NCBI GenBank assembly: GCA_030549495.1
Contig: JAUIRK010000521.1
Location: forward strand, 162,654 to 226,653
Reading direction: 5' to 3'
Length of the DNA: 64,000 nt
Source: Nectonema munidae
Lineage: Eukaryota; Nematomorpha; Nectonematoida; Nectonematidae
The notes below the pieces were generated by a model that was not told the origin of the DNA, did no database searches, and worked only from the letters and a program-made list of their open reading frames with translations. The stretch's first letter is position 1. The number at the start of each line of letters is the position of its first letter. Below, one piece after another: positions 11,280-24,400 of this stretch. Position numbers and translations under genes: made by a program.

Positions 11280-12030
11280 AATGTTCTTTTCCGGGTAAGT
11301 CAAAGACTTCTTAACATCGATGTGTACAAGTCTTTATCAATATTTGAACACTTCATACTCAGCCCCGAAAACATCTCTATTAAATTTTTAACTGAGTAGG
11401 TATTCTCTTCAATCTCAGGTTTACACAGAAATGTTCTTTGAAATCCGTTTATGAAGCATTTCTTGATTGTGTTCTCACTTCTTCCCATGTGACAATAAAA
11501 ATAATCAATATTTGTGTGATTTTAAGGACTATTGATTAATAATCTTGATTCATCTCTGTCCATTTGTCTGACTATATGGAAAAGTATAGAAAAATTAGGA
11601 ATTAAAAACATTTACTTGTCGTTTTCTAAACTTCAACTTCATTTTAATTTCCTTGAATTTTAATTTACTGAGTAAGATTGGGATGACAAGGGGATTATCA
11701 ATGAATAGAAGGATTTTCCAACTTTCATTTTCTATAAATATTTTGTAGCGAGCTTCAAAAATCTCATCAGTCATCCAAGTTTCTATTAACATTTAAGACC
11801 AAGAAAGAGACGATATCTAAAAAAGAGAGATTTATATTCAAAGTCATTGAAAAAGAGACGAAGATGAAATTATTATGTTACAAAATAGGAACATTGGGGA
11901 AATGGGTAAATAGTATCATGTAAAGATAATTATTTGAAAACATCAAGGAAATTTGATTTTGCAATCACTAAAGGTTTATTTTTCTCATATACTGGACAAC
12001 TGTATTTTATTCTTCCCTTTAATCGTTTTA
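11280..12030 (-). pseudogene. Tigger/pogo (CENP-B-like) transposase relic, split by a TTAA element
   Basis: On the minus strand three pieces appear in family order. At 12020-11915 a frame gives 'NKPLVIAKSN', the usual 'kPLVIGKS' block. At 11785-11595 follow 'WMTDEIF' and 'KILLFIDN', the DDE core block with its catalytic Asp. At 11488-11300 comes 'ENTIKKCFINGF', the usual C-terminal 'sTI.nCF.kaGF'. Stops and shifts separate the parts. A 124-bp TTAA-flanked miniature element (11786-11909) lies exactly between the first and second pieces. This is a Tc1/mariner-superfamily relic with no intact frame. Confidence 0.75.
11786..11909 (-). mobile_element. TTAA miniature element, diverged copy
   Basis: The interior, with 'tttatattcaaagtcattga', 'acgaagatgaaa' and 'aggaacattggg', matches the copy at 61,977-62,112. 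The left end has TTAA at 11786-11789; the right end is eroded ('aaatgggtaaa'). It interrupts the Tigger relic. Confidence 0.75.
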
Positions 12031-13117
12031 CATGGATCTTAATAAAAATATAAAATTTTAAAATCAACAATTCGAAATTTACCTTTCAAATAAAAGTTTT
12101 TTTTGTTGTGTCTTGAAAAAAGCATTTTTCTAAATTAAAAATGTATTTCTACTATAGCATTCACAAATTTTCTCAAGTTTCAATTTCATTCTTCAACGGT
12201 TGATTGGAAATATATGTTTTTGTGTCATGTTACAAAAACAATCTTGTTTTACAATAAACTCCCCAAACCATTTGAAGTTTAAAATTCGATTTTCCAAGTT
12301 CTTCAGAAAGTTAGTTTGAGAATTGGTCCATGACTGGAAGGCTCTAGCAAAGTAATAAACCCTGTATGTTAGAGTGTTTATCTCTCATTACCTGTGAGAT
12401 AGTTTTTTCTTTTGAATTTGGATTTGAGTTTTACTACACCATCTAGTATATTTTATATATTTGACTAATAAAATAAAATTTAATTAATGTATTTGTTGAA
12501 GAGCAAGTGATGTTTTTTCGACATATTACCTACTATTAAACATATCTAACAATTATATTGAAATTGTAAATAAATACTAAAAAAACAAGAAAAAGATATG
12601 AAAAATGGTGATGAAGTTGTGTCGTAAATACAGGGTGAAAACATAATTATCGGGAGGAAAAACTATGGAACAATGGTTATAAGGGGTGAAGTTAGAATTT
12701 ATTTCACTCTTGTAATGAGATGACACTAACATCATTGGAATGATTATTACAATGTTATCAATATCATGTGTATAGAACAATTATATAGCATGTGTGAGAG
12801 TTAATTTTATTTTTGAGGATTATTAGTGTATTAAGAGTGGTGTTGGTGGTATGAAAATATAATGAGAGAAATTATAAACAATGTATTAAAAAAACAAATA
12901 AAAACATTTGGAAAAATAAGTTATAATATTCAACAAAAAATATGTAAATCAATAGAGATAAATTATCAAAAAATTGAGGGTAGAAGTGTGTGTAAATAAG
13001 GATGAAAAATAATTTATTGGGAGGAAAAAAGGGTATGGGAGGGAGTGTTAATAAGGGGGTGAAGGAGGGATGTATTATTCTTCTCTATGGATGCGTTACG
13101 ATAACTAAAAAAGTAGG
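12031..13117. other. Non-coding stretch
   Basis: No recognisable frame or repeat boundary was found. Parts may be the decayed N-terminal region of the Tigger copy, but no motif supports this. Confidence 0.5.
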
Positions 13118-13385
13118 ACAAGAATTTTATCTGCTGCTTCTCCTAAAATCGAATCTTCCACAAAACTCTGATCACCTTTTGCTGAAATTATATAAAGCTT
13201 ACTTTCGTTGGCATTTGGAATATGCATCTTTTCTACTGCATGGTGCAGAAAAACAGATTTAAGTTCTAGAAGGTCTTAATTGTTGGTGTTCGCTTTCGTG
13301 TTCCATTCACCGAAGAACATTCCAGTTTTCAGGTGCTTGATATGCTTCAGTTTAGGCGTAACTTTTGCTTGTCTGCGTTAAAAAT
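13118..13385 (+). pseudogene. LINE reverse-transcriptase relic (jockey/CR1-like tail)
   Basis: A plus-strand frame ending at 13262 contains 'LKLYKAYFRWHLEYASFLLHG', the thumb region of non-LTR reverse transcriptases ('LYk..vRP.LEYa...W'). After a frame break, 'VLDMLQFRRNF' at about 13340-13370 resembles the following 'L..L.LRR' block. Only this fragment survives. Confidence 0.6.
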
Positions 13386-13540
13386 ATTATCATAGTGACT
13401 GCACTGTGATCGTTCATTAACGCCATTCATCGTCTAACCGAGAGTTTTGCGTTATCAAATAGGTCGTGGCATAAATGTCAACTGCAAATCCTTGTCCTTC
13501 TACCGCAGATGCTCAATACACTAAAATTTGACTGTCCAAA

Positions 13541-13840
13541 CAGGGTTCGACAAAGTTGTCGATAACAGATCTTTTGGGGTCGATAAGATAGACAAACTTA
13601 CCAAATTGTGCTATGCTTTTTTACTTTATATAGTAGTAATAAATCTCCTTTTTTTTCTAAACATAGCTTAGGACATTGTATAGTGTAGGATATATGAAAC
13701 ATTTTTGGTTTGTATTCTTTCTCTTAATTTTTGGGCATTGATAAATGTTTTTATGAAACATTTCTAAGTGAGGTGGGGGTTGATGTGAAGAAAAATGTTC
13801 TATAAAAGGGTCGAAGGGTAAAAAAGTTTGCCGATCCCTG
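13541..13840. mobile_element. hAT-type miniature element, aged
   Basis: The left end 'cagggttcgacaaagtt' (13541) and right end 'aagtttgccgatccctg' (to 13840) form imperfect inverted repeats of the 'CAGGGATCGGCAAACTT' class used by hAT elements. The flanking 8-mers do not match well, so the target duplication has decayed or the boundary is slightly off. No transposase frame survives. Confidence 0.6.
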
Positions 13841-14359
13841 GATTCTAAACCGAGATTTAAGTCTTGCAAGTTTCAAAACATACCTTGCCAGTCAACGAAA
13901 TAATATTTTGTTCCAATATTTTCCGCTTTTAATATGTTTATATACCTTCCATTTTTAACTGTCATATGATCATGTAATAATAAATGTATATATATTTGGA
14001 AAGAAAATCTTCTAGATCAAACTAGAAATAGGATGGGGTCAAAATGACCAATTTTTTAGATATAAAAATAAAAATATTTTTAACCATAAAATAAAATCTC
14101 ATATAACCTTTGTTACTTGTAATATATTATCTTGACTAGTAAATATCTCACATTGTTTAGATACAGTTGTATTTTTTCATCGTTGCAACATGTTATATAT
14201 AGAAAGAAAAAGAGGTCATTTTGACTACCTGTTTTTATTTTGATTGATACCATATTGATTTTTCTAGTTTAACCATTTTTTCGTCCCAAATATAACAAGA
14301 CTTATATCTCAAATGTATAAATAAACGCATAGCCGTTTCAAATGCCTTGCTCTTTATAA

Positions 14360-14660
14360 AAAAAATATTAATGAAGAAAGTTCTAGATCAGATTTTTCTT
14401 CGACGCAAGTTGAAAATGAAGTAAACAAAAATTTAGATGGACAAATTCAATGAAGCATCTCAGAATTTTTCAAAAGATGAGGATGAAGTTAATAATGATA
14501 ATCGATTTATTGGCAAGGATGGAAGAATTTGGTCCTAGTTCTCAACTTTGGACATCCAAAGGCGTAATCAATAACAAAATGTGTTCAAAGTTAAAAAAGC
14601 TCGTACAACAGTTTCTCATCCTAAGATGGACGCTACTTGTATTTATACTTTTCGTTGCAA
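14360..14660 (+). pseudogene. piggyBac transposase relic, N-terminal part
   Basis: Plus-strand frames show a Ser- and acid-rich lead, then 'NRFIGKDGRIWS' and, after a stop, 'RTTVSHPKMD'. These resemble the family's 'xxGKDxxxW...' N-terminal block. The matching C-terminal part begins at about 15,850, beyond a LINE fragment. The roughly 120 residues expected between the two parts are missing, so a deletion went with or followed the LINE insertion. Confidence 0.5.
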
Positions 14661-14689
14661 TATTTAAGAAAAAAAATTTGTCAATGATC

Positions 14690-15835
14690 TTTGACACTGA
14701 AGAAGTTAAGAACAGGTGGGCAGAATATTTTGAAGAACTTTTAAATTTGGGAAATAAAAAGGAAGAATTGGAAGAATCTTTGAAGGTTGAAGGACCAGAA
14801 AAGATAATAGATGAAGATGAAGTATTGCAGCAAATCGGGAAGATGAAGAATTATAAAGCAAATGGACTTAGTGAGATTAGCTTTGATATGATTAAAGCAG
14901 GAGGATATGAAATGATAACATGAATGGTAAACCTACTAAAAAGAATTTGGATTGAAGATTAATACCTGAAGACCGGAGGAAAAGCGTAATAGAACCCATC
15001 TGAAAAAAAGATGTTGTTTTAGAATGTGGTAGCTATCGTGGTGTGAAGTTAATGGAACACGGACTGAAAATACTAGAAAGAATTTTGGACAAGTGAAGTT
15101 GTTCAGTGATACAGATAAACCCAAAAGAGTTTTATGATTTATACCTGGAAAGAGTGCAATAGACGCGATTTTTATCACAAGACAACTAATAAAAAGAAAA
15201 TTGAAGGAAATGCATCAGTTTTTTGGAAACCCAAATTATGGATAATAGGACCTGTGGAAGGGACGCCCAAGCAAGGGTCAATGCCAGGTGGTTAAAATGG
15301 AAAGAGGTTAACCCGATCATCAGTGATAAAAGAATGCCAATGAAACTCAAAGAGAAGATTTACACCACAATTGTTCCACCGGTCTTGACATATGGTTGTG
15401 AATGCTGGAGCTTGAAGATTAAAGAAAATTAATGGCGACTGAAATGAAAATGCTAATAGAAGAATGATGGGAGTAACTCTAAAAGACAAAAAAAGAAATG
15501 AGGAAATTCGAAGAAAGACGGGATTTGAGATAAGTGTGCTGGCTGTAGCAGAACGTTGTAAACTGCGGTGGTACGGGCATATTTTAAGGAAGAAGCAAGA
15601 CGATGCCGTGCGCCAAGCTATGGAAAAGAAAGTGAGTGGAAAAAGAAGCAGAGGGAGACAACGAAAAGATGGAGAGATGGGCTGAAGGAGCGACTACAGG
15701 AGCTTGGACTCAGAGAAGACACCGCAATGGACAGAGAGAAGTGGGGACAGCGGATCTCAGCCACCGACCCCCAACTTGGCGTTATTGTAGGCAAAGAAGA
15801 AGAAGAAATAAAAAGTCAACGAGAAGAAGGATTAC
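14690..15835 (+). pseudogene. RTE/'craniofacial development protein 2-like' LINE relic
   Basis: In order, plus-strand frames show 'EEVKNRWAEYFEELLN' (14,700), 'YKANGLSEISFDMIKAGG' (the 'aaGpDgi..E.iK' block of reverse transcriptases), 'RKSVIEPI', 'SYRGVKLMEHGLKILERIL', and the primer-grip-side 'VLTYGCECWSLKIKEN' (15,390-15,432). A typical tail follows: 'LRWYGHILR' and 'GRQRKRWRDGLKERLQ', with the final 'DREKWGQRI'. The endonuclease and the catalytic FADD region are missing, with an internal deletion near 15,225, and there are several stops. It lies between the two parts of a piggyBac relic. Confidence 0.85.
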
Positions 15836-15849
15836 AAAATGATAAATTT

Positions 15850-16770
15850 GTCTAAAGTTTGGAACATGTTTATTGACAATTAAAAAATAAGCTATAATCC
15901 TGATTGTAATCTAACTGACGGGCAGCTGTTTCTTACAAAAGCTAGATGCCATTTTACCCAATATTTACCATGCAAACGAAACAAGTTTGGGATTACATTT
16001 TCGTTGATTGTGGATGTAAATTCATAGTATATGTGCGGAAGTTTCCTTATTTAGGAAAGATGATACAAATAATTTACAGCTGGGTTATTATGTTGTTGAT
16101 AAACGTTTAGAACAAATTGAACTTTATAATAAGGGTTATAATATAACAAATCTCTGCCATAATTTTTTTACTTACAAAGCTTTGTGTGAAAATTTATTAA
16201 AAAAAAGAACCAGCTTAGTAGAAACGATCAAGCTGAATAGAAAAGGAATTTCGCCAAATGTAAAAAAAATACAAAAAAGTCTTTGACTGCATAAAAGGGA
16301 AGGAAAAAGATCAAGTGCTTCCCATACTAAGTCACTTGCATACAAAAGCAGTAAAAGAGATGCTAAAAAAGGCCGAGGCAGTTTTATTCTATAACGAAAC
16401 AAAGTTTGGAATAGATATTTTCTATCAGATGACTAAATTGTACACCAGAAAAGCAGGACTTTTTTTCGATTTGGCTGTCATTAATTTTTGGATCTTATAA
16501 TGAGAAATTAACGACTGGCTTATATCACGTATAAATTTTAGCTTGAAGCTTGTAAAAGAGCTTGCTGATGACACTTATAAGAATATTGAAGTTAACTCTA
16601 ATGAAGAAGCATTTGCTTTTCAAATTCGATATTGCTTCAAAAGAAAACTCTGTTAAATAAAATTTTGCAAAAACAAAACAAGTGAAATTTGCATAAAATG
16701 TAAAAGGTTTGCTTGTGGAAAATGCATTACAAAAAATATGTTGTTTATAAAAAATGTCAATAAATATTTG
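15850..16770 (+). pseudogene. piggyBac transposase relic, C-terminal two thirds
   Basis: Reading on from the LINE edge gives 'SKVWNMFIDN', then 'LTDGQLFLTKARCHFTQYLP', where the family usually has 'VDEQL...kgRc.f.qyip'. 'PYLGKDDT', 'NLCHNFFTYKALCENLL' (the 'tDNffTS..l...L' block, with the usual Asp replaced by His), 'KTSLVETI' and 'YNETKFGIDIFYQM' (the 'GvD..dqm' block) follow. A closing cysteine-rich 'CIKCKRFACGKC' tail ends the copy. Frameshifts and stops break the frame. This is a separate copy from those at 4 kb and 36 kb. Confidence 0.8.
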
Positions 16771-16789
16771 TGCGTACACGTCAAACTCT

Positions 16790-18233
16790 TTCATACTTTT
16801 GATATTTTTTTATAATAAAGTTTGAATTAAAATGTTTTAGGTTAAAATTTTAATATTTTAAAAAGTTAGTCTTTTAAGTTATAATTTTTTATTTGTCCTT
16901 CTAGTGTTAATATTCAATATTCGTTACAGCTCTAAGGGAATTAAGTCTTTGCAGGAAATAAAAAAATTTTTATTTTTTATATCTCTCAATTTTTTTCAAT
17001 TCAGCTGTATACCATTTGTTTTCATTTTTTTATTTATTGTGTTAACAAGAGTAGACTAAAGTCAATCAATTTTTCGATAGAAGTTTGCCGACGAGAGTAA
17101 AAAGAATCAAGCATACTTGTAATTAATTAAACTTTTTAACACTATTTTCTATCACAAGGTTTTTAACGTGATTTTAGCTAAATTTAGGGTTTAGAATCTA
17201 ACTATAGCTTTGGTTTTTGCCTACATAATGTCTTGGGCTATACCATAATCCGCTTTTACAAGAAGCCCATCTTTACTAGTACAAAGTTTCAAAATTTATA
17301 GAATATATAAAAATGAGTTTGAGAGTAAAAAACAAGTTTCATTAAGTGCATGAAATGAAATTCAAGTTATATAAACTTTTCTTTTTGACTTATCTCTTAT
17401 GTAGAGCATTTGGAATATCTATCATCAAACTACAACAATAGTCCGCTATAATATTTGAATCCGATGGGCGTTGGTAACATTTTTTCATTACTCTCGTGTC
17501 TGGCTGGATGAAAATTGTAAAGACAAACTCGTGTCTTCTGTAAGCAAGCATTCTGGCTTCCTAAGGATTAGGTATCGAATTTCAGCAAATTAATCTCTTG
17601 GATTTTAAGGATTAAGTAGTGTTTAAAATCCAATACTTGCTGCCATCTTTCAAATGATGTTGCATCTGTGCATGTACTAAGAGCAAACTGCAACAGAACA
17701 AAACAAACACAAAGCACACACATCACAAGTATCAAGAGTACATATTGTTGGAAATAATTTTCCTCTCGTATTATGATCAATGAATGATAGAATAATGATT
17801 CTATCCCTCTCATAAGAATCATCTTGTTCTCCCTCCTCGATAATAATGATTATCACCACCATCAGTATCACCAAAAGAAGAAGAAGAATAATCAATAATT
17901 TAATTTGTCATTCTATTACTATTTACTGTTTGTGAGATTAAGCTAAAAGTTTTTTGCCTCTTTCTATCTTCATCCAGCTGATATATATCTATGTATGCAT
18001 CTATTCCAAAACACACAAAAAATTAAGAAAAAGTAGCACTTCTTTACATCACATGGATACAACCAACGCAAAGGAAGAAATAATAATAATTAAAGTTGGT
18101 AACGAGGTTGGTAGTGGTCAATACGCAATTATGTTCATATTAAAAAGATATCGCATATACGTCATATGACTCGTGTTGTCCACGCGTACATCCGCCTTCT
18201 TCTGTTTAGTACTGCAGTAGATGTTGACGAAGG
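16790..18233. other. Intergenic region upstream of the receptor gene
   Basis: No coding exon was recognised. The segment 17,840-17,900 is rich in simple trinucleotide-like repeats. The receptor promoter and 5' UTR should lie in its distal part, but no reliable TATA or initiator motif could be assigned. Confidence 0.5.
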
Positions 18234-18455
18234 ATGAGGACGATGATGATGCAAATAAAGTTGTGGCGTGTGATTTGGATGCCTTGTGTCGTCGTCTACT
18301 TCACATTTCTTCCTTTGGTTCAAGGAAACCCTGACGCAAAGAGGCTCTACAAGGACTTGCTTCAAAATTACAATCGACTCTTGAGACCTGTGGGAAATAA
18401 CACCCAAAAAGTGACAGTTCGTTTGGGATTACAACTCAATCAAATCCTGGACGTG
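18234..18455 (+). CDS. nAChRalpha: nAChR alpha exon 1
   Basis: It encodes the signal peptide and the N-terminal helix ('[20 protein letters not shown]') up to the first beta strand (residues 1-74). The donor is GTATTG at 18456. Three in-frame ATG codons (18234, 18243, 18246) exist; the first is taken. Confidence 0.93.
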
Positions 18456-21400
18456 GTATTGTACTTTTCTGAATCTATCTTCATTTAACCCCTTTTTGAT
18501 GCCGAATAGGACACCCGCGTTATAAAATCGCCTGCTTTAACTCAAACTCATTGAAATAGAAGAGCAATTGATTCGTTTTCAAAAACTTTGTTTGGTTGAT
18601 CCATTTCATCCCAGAAAAAACCGGTTATTAATTTATTTGATATAAAAAGACAAAAAAATCGTGACATTATTTTAAAATGACGTTGGGATCAAACGGGTGT
18701 ACAGTACAGTATATATCTTAGCAACCGTGAGGCCAATTCAAAAATCTAAATAATTTTATGGATATATTTTCTCCAATATTTGATTAGATCAGTAGCTAAA
18801 AAGTTTTGTGTCGATGTCTTTTTCATATCTTTGCCTCGCACTAAGAGTGAGTATCAAAATTATTCTATCAAGAGGGCAATCAAATCACAAAATTAAAATA
18901 TTAAAATGTGATGATGTTATTTAGATATTTTTTGGAGGTTTGGAATCAAGCTTCTAAGAGGAGTAAATTTTCTTTAGGAGCAGTGCAAAAGATCATCAAT
19001 CTAGAAATAAAATTACCTCCAAAATATCTAATTTCAAATAAGTTATTGAAGTAACCAAGAACTCTTTGATATTTTTCTTTAATTTAAAATTAAGTGCGAT
19101 TAATAGTAATCTCTAAATTTTAATTACTTGCTTCTGTTGCTAAATTCTGCTGGCTGAGATGCATACAAAATCACCCCAAAGTATTTTTATGGAAGATTAA
19201 CCTATATTTACGCAACAGGGAATCTATTCAAAAAAAGTAATATCACAAAAAAGTAGAGTTAAAAATATGCTTATAACTTTATACAATTTAATACTCACTT
19301 ACATGCAAGCAAAAATCTTTCTCTCCACATAAACTCTTGAAGATAAGTATTTATGAAAAGTTTTTTACATCCATGCGTATTTGATGAAACAATCTATACT
19401 TGTCTTTTGAAGAAGAAAACCCGCCAAAAGTGTTTTTATAAAGAATAATCATCCTAAAACATTTAGCGCGCTTATGGCTCAGGCGGATCCGTGAAAATTT
19501 TCTCACGATTGCGTTCAGTTCTCACACGTATTAAATGTATTTTCAGCCTCAAAACATTCTTACTCCATTTTAGGATAGATTTTGCTTCTTTATATTTCAA
19601 ATCTCATCTCACGAAAATGCGGCCACGTACCAGAATTATCTTATTCTTTCAGAACTACTTCATTCAAAAAAGCGAATATAAGTATACCAACTCCAAATTA
19701 CTAGTCCAGGATTACCTTGATCACAATCTATCTCGGGCGCAAAAGTTAAACCTCTTAACTCATCCTCAAATCTTTATATTTCAAACCTCATCTCACGAAA
19801 ATGCTGCCACGTACCAGAATTATCTTATTCTTTCAGAGCTACTTCATTCAAAAAAGCGAATATAAGTATACCAACTCCAAATTACTAGTCCAGGATTACC
19901 TTGATCACAATCTATCTCGGGCACAAAAGTTAAACCTCTTAACTCACCCCCCCCCCCCCCGAAAAAAGAGGGCTCTGATTAACCTTGGTATGAATGCTTC
20001 GCAATATACTTGACAAGTAGAAAGAGAAGTAAACGTACAACTCGCCTTGTTATATACTTGAAAAAAAGCAATGAACTATTTCCATTTAAATATCACTTGT
20101 ATATTTTTTTCAGCATGAAAAGAATCAGATAATCACTACACAAGTGTGGATAAAGCAGGTATTCTTTATTTCGTTGAAGCGCATTGTTCAAACAAGAATA
20201 CATATATCATTTTAGGAATGGTATGACTATAAGTTAAAATGGAATCCTAGTGAGTACGGCAATGTTTCAACTTTGCACATTCCTTCAGAATACATTTGGC
20301 TGCCAGATATCGTACTATTTAACAAGTAAAAAATTTGACAATTGTATTTACATGTTGTATCTTTATTTTTAAACTCACATGCAATTAAAAGTAGTTTTGA
20401 AAACATTTGCTTAAATAACGCTTAAATTTTTGTAATAACGTTTCGTTCAGATTTATCATTTTCCAACTATTGGTCATACAGAACCGGGGTGTCCCGTTCA
20501 AATTGGGTTAGAGATGCATGGATCTCGCTTTACTATTTTAAGGCCACACATAACAATAAAATTCATAAAGTTGGGAAAGCGTATTTGTAAAATGTTAATT
20601 ACAATAAATGAATAATACATTATGCATGAAAATTACAAAGTTTATCAATTCAAAGCGATTACATTATTTTTACTAATTTTGCCATGAGGCTTGACATTTT
20701 TTTCAACGGGCAATTTTTCGAATAGCTATTTCCACTTTGATTGGAGAAGACAAGTATTAGCCTGGCGGACTTGTTCTATAAGAAGTTTTCATAGCTTGGA
20801 TAAATGAAGCTAGATGTTTACAAACATATGTGGAACCAAATATTGACATGATTTTTGTAACAAACTTTCTATAATTTTTGAACTTTTTTGGAAGGCATGA
20901 AAAAATTAGGTGTCCCCACTTCGAGATACTTTCATTTGAGATCATGATTCGAGTGCATTTCTAAAAGTTTCATCTGGACGCTGTGTCGAGAATAATGCAA
21001 ACTAAAAGCCCAAATCTCACAAAATTTTTCCTAAAATTCTATCAATAATAAATCTATGTCTTTATCATATTTAGCAAAGCTAACAACAGATTCGTTACTC
21101 GAAGTGCTCTTTGCATTTCCTCTTGATTCAACACTCGTCTTCTAATCAATCCAAGTGCGAATAATTGAAAAAAGTAGTTTTGACTTGTATTGGTTCGCTT
21201 ATGCCCAAAGTTTTTTTGTAATGTCTTTTTAATGCAGTAAAAAACGCCAAATTTTTGACCATAAATATAAAATTATCTTCTTCCATAATAAATAGTGTTT
21301 TTAATCTTAAAATAAAATAAATTTTTAATGTAACACACTTAGAATAACTAGTATATCTTTTTTTTCCAAAAACAAATACACAAACAAGCCCCATGAAACT

Positions 21401-24400
21401 CACTTGCCGTGTGTTTGACATTGACTCGGGATTTTTACTACTAAAAATAGAATACTAAAATATTACATTTTAGTCGTTTACGTTAAAAAATAGTTTCCTT
21501 ACTTTTCGCTAATTTTTTTTGAAAAAAATGTGAGACTTTTTTTTTTTAGAAAATAACAAAAAATGTTTTAAGATTCATATGCATATTTCGTTGAATTTCA
21601 GATGAAAGATTAAATTAAATAGTAAAAAAGTCTAAAATATTTTATATAAATTTGTATCAAAATTATACAAAAGTTTAACGCAAAGTCAAAATATAAATAA
21701 AACATAATTTATGCAAATTTTGAAATAAACATTGAAATACTTTATAAATAGAAAAAAATTCTAGAAATACCACTTTTAATTAATTTGTTGTCAAAAATCC
21801 CTTTATCAATTTACTTTGAAATAGTGAAGTGCCCTAAATATTTAATTTTCTTTGAAAATTCAATTTTAATAAAATTTTTGAAAGAGAGTATAATTTATGA
21901 TATGGAGGAAATATTTACCACAAAATATTATTTCCAGATTATACTTTGTGGGATTTGATTTGGATGTGAAGTCTTTTAGGAGGAAGATCAAATATGTTTA
22001 TTCCATTGACATTTGAAAGAAGAATGCTCAAGAGGAATTATACATCAAAATTTGAAACATTAAAAAATCATAAAAAGTTAATAATATTGCAGATTATTAA
22101 CATTGGGTGTAAAAATATATATAACTAAAAGTTAACAAAATTAACCAATAGGAAAAATTACTGATAAGAGACCGAAATTTGACAAATTTAAAATATGTTT
22201 CTTACATGGGTTTTAATATTATAATTTAGAAATTTTCGAATAAAAAATTGCCATGGTTAAAATTATTTTTAAGTATATTTTTTGAATTTTCTGGACTATA
22301 AGTCCGAATTAGCAACCCATTATAAGTGCAAACGAGTAAACATAGACTCATACCACGTATATGCCCCATTTTTAGTTCTTTTTGTATTTCTATTTTGAAT
22401 TTTAGAAAGACAAACTTGATAATTAAAAATAGAATGTAATTAAATTTCTATAAAAGGAGGGAATACGCTTTTAAGAAAAAGTTTCAAATTTTATGAAAAG
22501 TCCTTGAAAGTAAATGTAAATTTTTTTACCCACCAAAATTTTACGTTTCTTGGAATTTTTCCCGATATTTTTTATATCGTTTCGTATTTGTATTTCATTA
22601 TCAAGCAAAATACAGGAGTTAAATTGGGAATGTATATTTATTTATCATTTATACTATTTATTGGAAATTCTTTGGCTTAAAATGTATAGTTATTTACAGA
22701 GTTAAAACATTAATTACTTGGATAAGTAGGTAGTAACTTTGATATTAAATCATGTAGTTTCAAGTTAGTTTCATTTTATTGCTTCCATTAACCTTCACAA
22801 TGTATCAACTATTGACAATTAACATATTTTAGGATTTAAAAATGTGTGGTCATCATGTTAGGTTCTTAATTGATGGAAAAGGGTTAGAGGCGAAAAAATT
22901 TGGGAACCACTGAGATAGAGTAACTTAAAAATAAAGCCAATAGAGTTTGTTAAATATGTTAACAAACTCTTTTAAGGAATTTTTTACTTAATATCATTGT
23001 TTCTTTTATCTATAATACTTATTTAAAAGCAATTAATTGAAACAGCGGTTTACTATCAACATGTGGGATATCATCGGTTGGTTTTAAATTTCGCATATCA
23101 GACAAAAGATCAGCAATTTTTACAAAATGGTAAAGATTTAAAATTTTAGTGGGTGACATACGATCTTGAATAATAATTAATTATAACTTGTAGCATTCCT
23201 CTTTTTTATTCAAAATTAAATTATCAATCGTATAAAACAAGTAAACCACTTTGCAAAGAATATTTGGAATAAGCTGGAAAAGGACTGTCAAAAATTAAAA
23301 AAGTAATAAAATTTGAAACAAAAATTAACATTAAAAAATTTTTAGTACGCATTTTTATTCATACATTTCTGAATTCTAATAAAAAAGCATGTGAAAAATT
23401 CCTATCCTTGAAATTTGTATCTTTTGCCAAAAATTTTTTAGTTTTTGTAAAAATTCTAGACAAAAACTCAATTTGTAAAAGACCGGGAAAAATATAACCT
23501 AACCTTTTTAAACATGCTAAAATAAATCATAAAAATAATCTTTTTTGAACAAACGAAAAATTATTGACTTAACAATAAAAAAAAATCGACTTTATTGAGT
23601 TAAAATTTTTTCAATGTAAATCAAAAACAATGATATAAAAGTATTAAAATGCATGCAAAACATAATGTACTTTTATTACCGTACTTGTAACACTTTCTAT
23701 ATGAAAAACGTGAAAAAATTGATGCAGACATGGAGATCTTGTGTTTAAAATGGCCATAACGCTAAAATGTATAGAAAGCCTTTCTTTAGAGTTTTACTTT
23801 CTCTTTTTGAAAACATCCACCATTTTGACAGTGCTGATGGAAACTATGAAGTAAAGCTCATGACAAAAGCACATTTGTACTTTCACGGCAAAGTCTTTTG
23901 GAGCCCGCCTGCCATCTTTCGCAGCTACTGCCCAATTGACGTCGAATACTTTCCATTTGATGAACAAGAATGCACAATGAGATTTGGTTCTTGGACTTTT
24001 GATGCTTCTGAAGTAAACTTCTAACTTTTATTCATTTTGGTCAGTCAATTTTTAGAGTGTTTTTAGTCTTGCTCTTGGCATATGTAAAATCAATCTCAGG
24101 AACCTGATATAATTTTGTAGAGAATGTACAAATTTTAATGTGTAGCTTTCATGCTTTTACTAGAACTTTTTAAAAATATTCCGTCTAAATCTCAAAGTAG
24201 TATTCTTTTTATTTTTTTATACTTCGACTTTAAAGGATCAGATGTTTATTTTTCTCTATTTTACTCCAATTTAGGTAATAATATAGCGTCATCATCTAGT
24301 TTAGGTTTAGACGCATAAATAAGAGTATCAAAACCTAGATGTAGAATAATCGAATTGTTTCATGTATTTTTCCAAGTATAGCCTCCTTTTTTACATCTAA

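Noticed and set aside
18162-18407. 81-codon minus frame over receptor exon 1
   Set aside because: It is the antisense shadow of the signal-peptide exon, which has clear family support on the plus strand.
19491-20013. Two overlapping plus-strand frames (124 and 70 codons) with near-identical protein sequence
   Set aside because: They arise from the 184-bp tandem duplication inside receptor intron 1. No motif, and no splice fit to the receptor gene.
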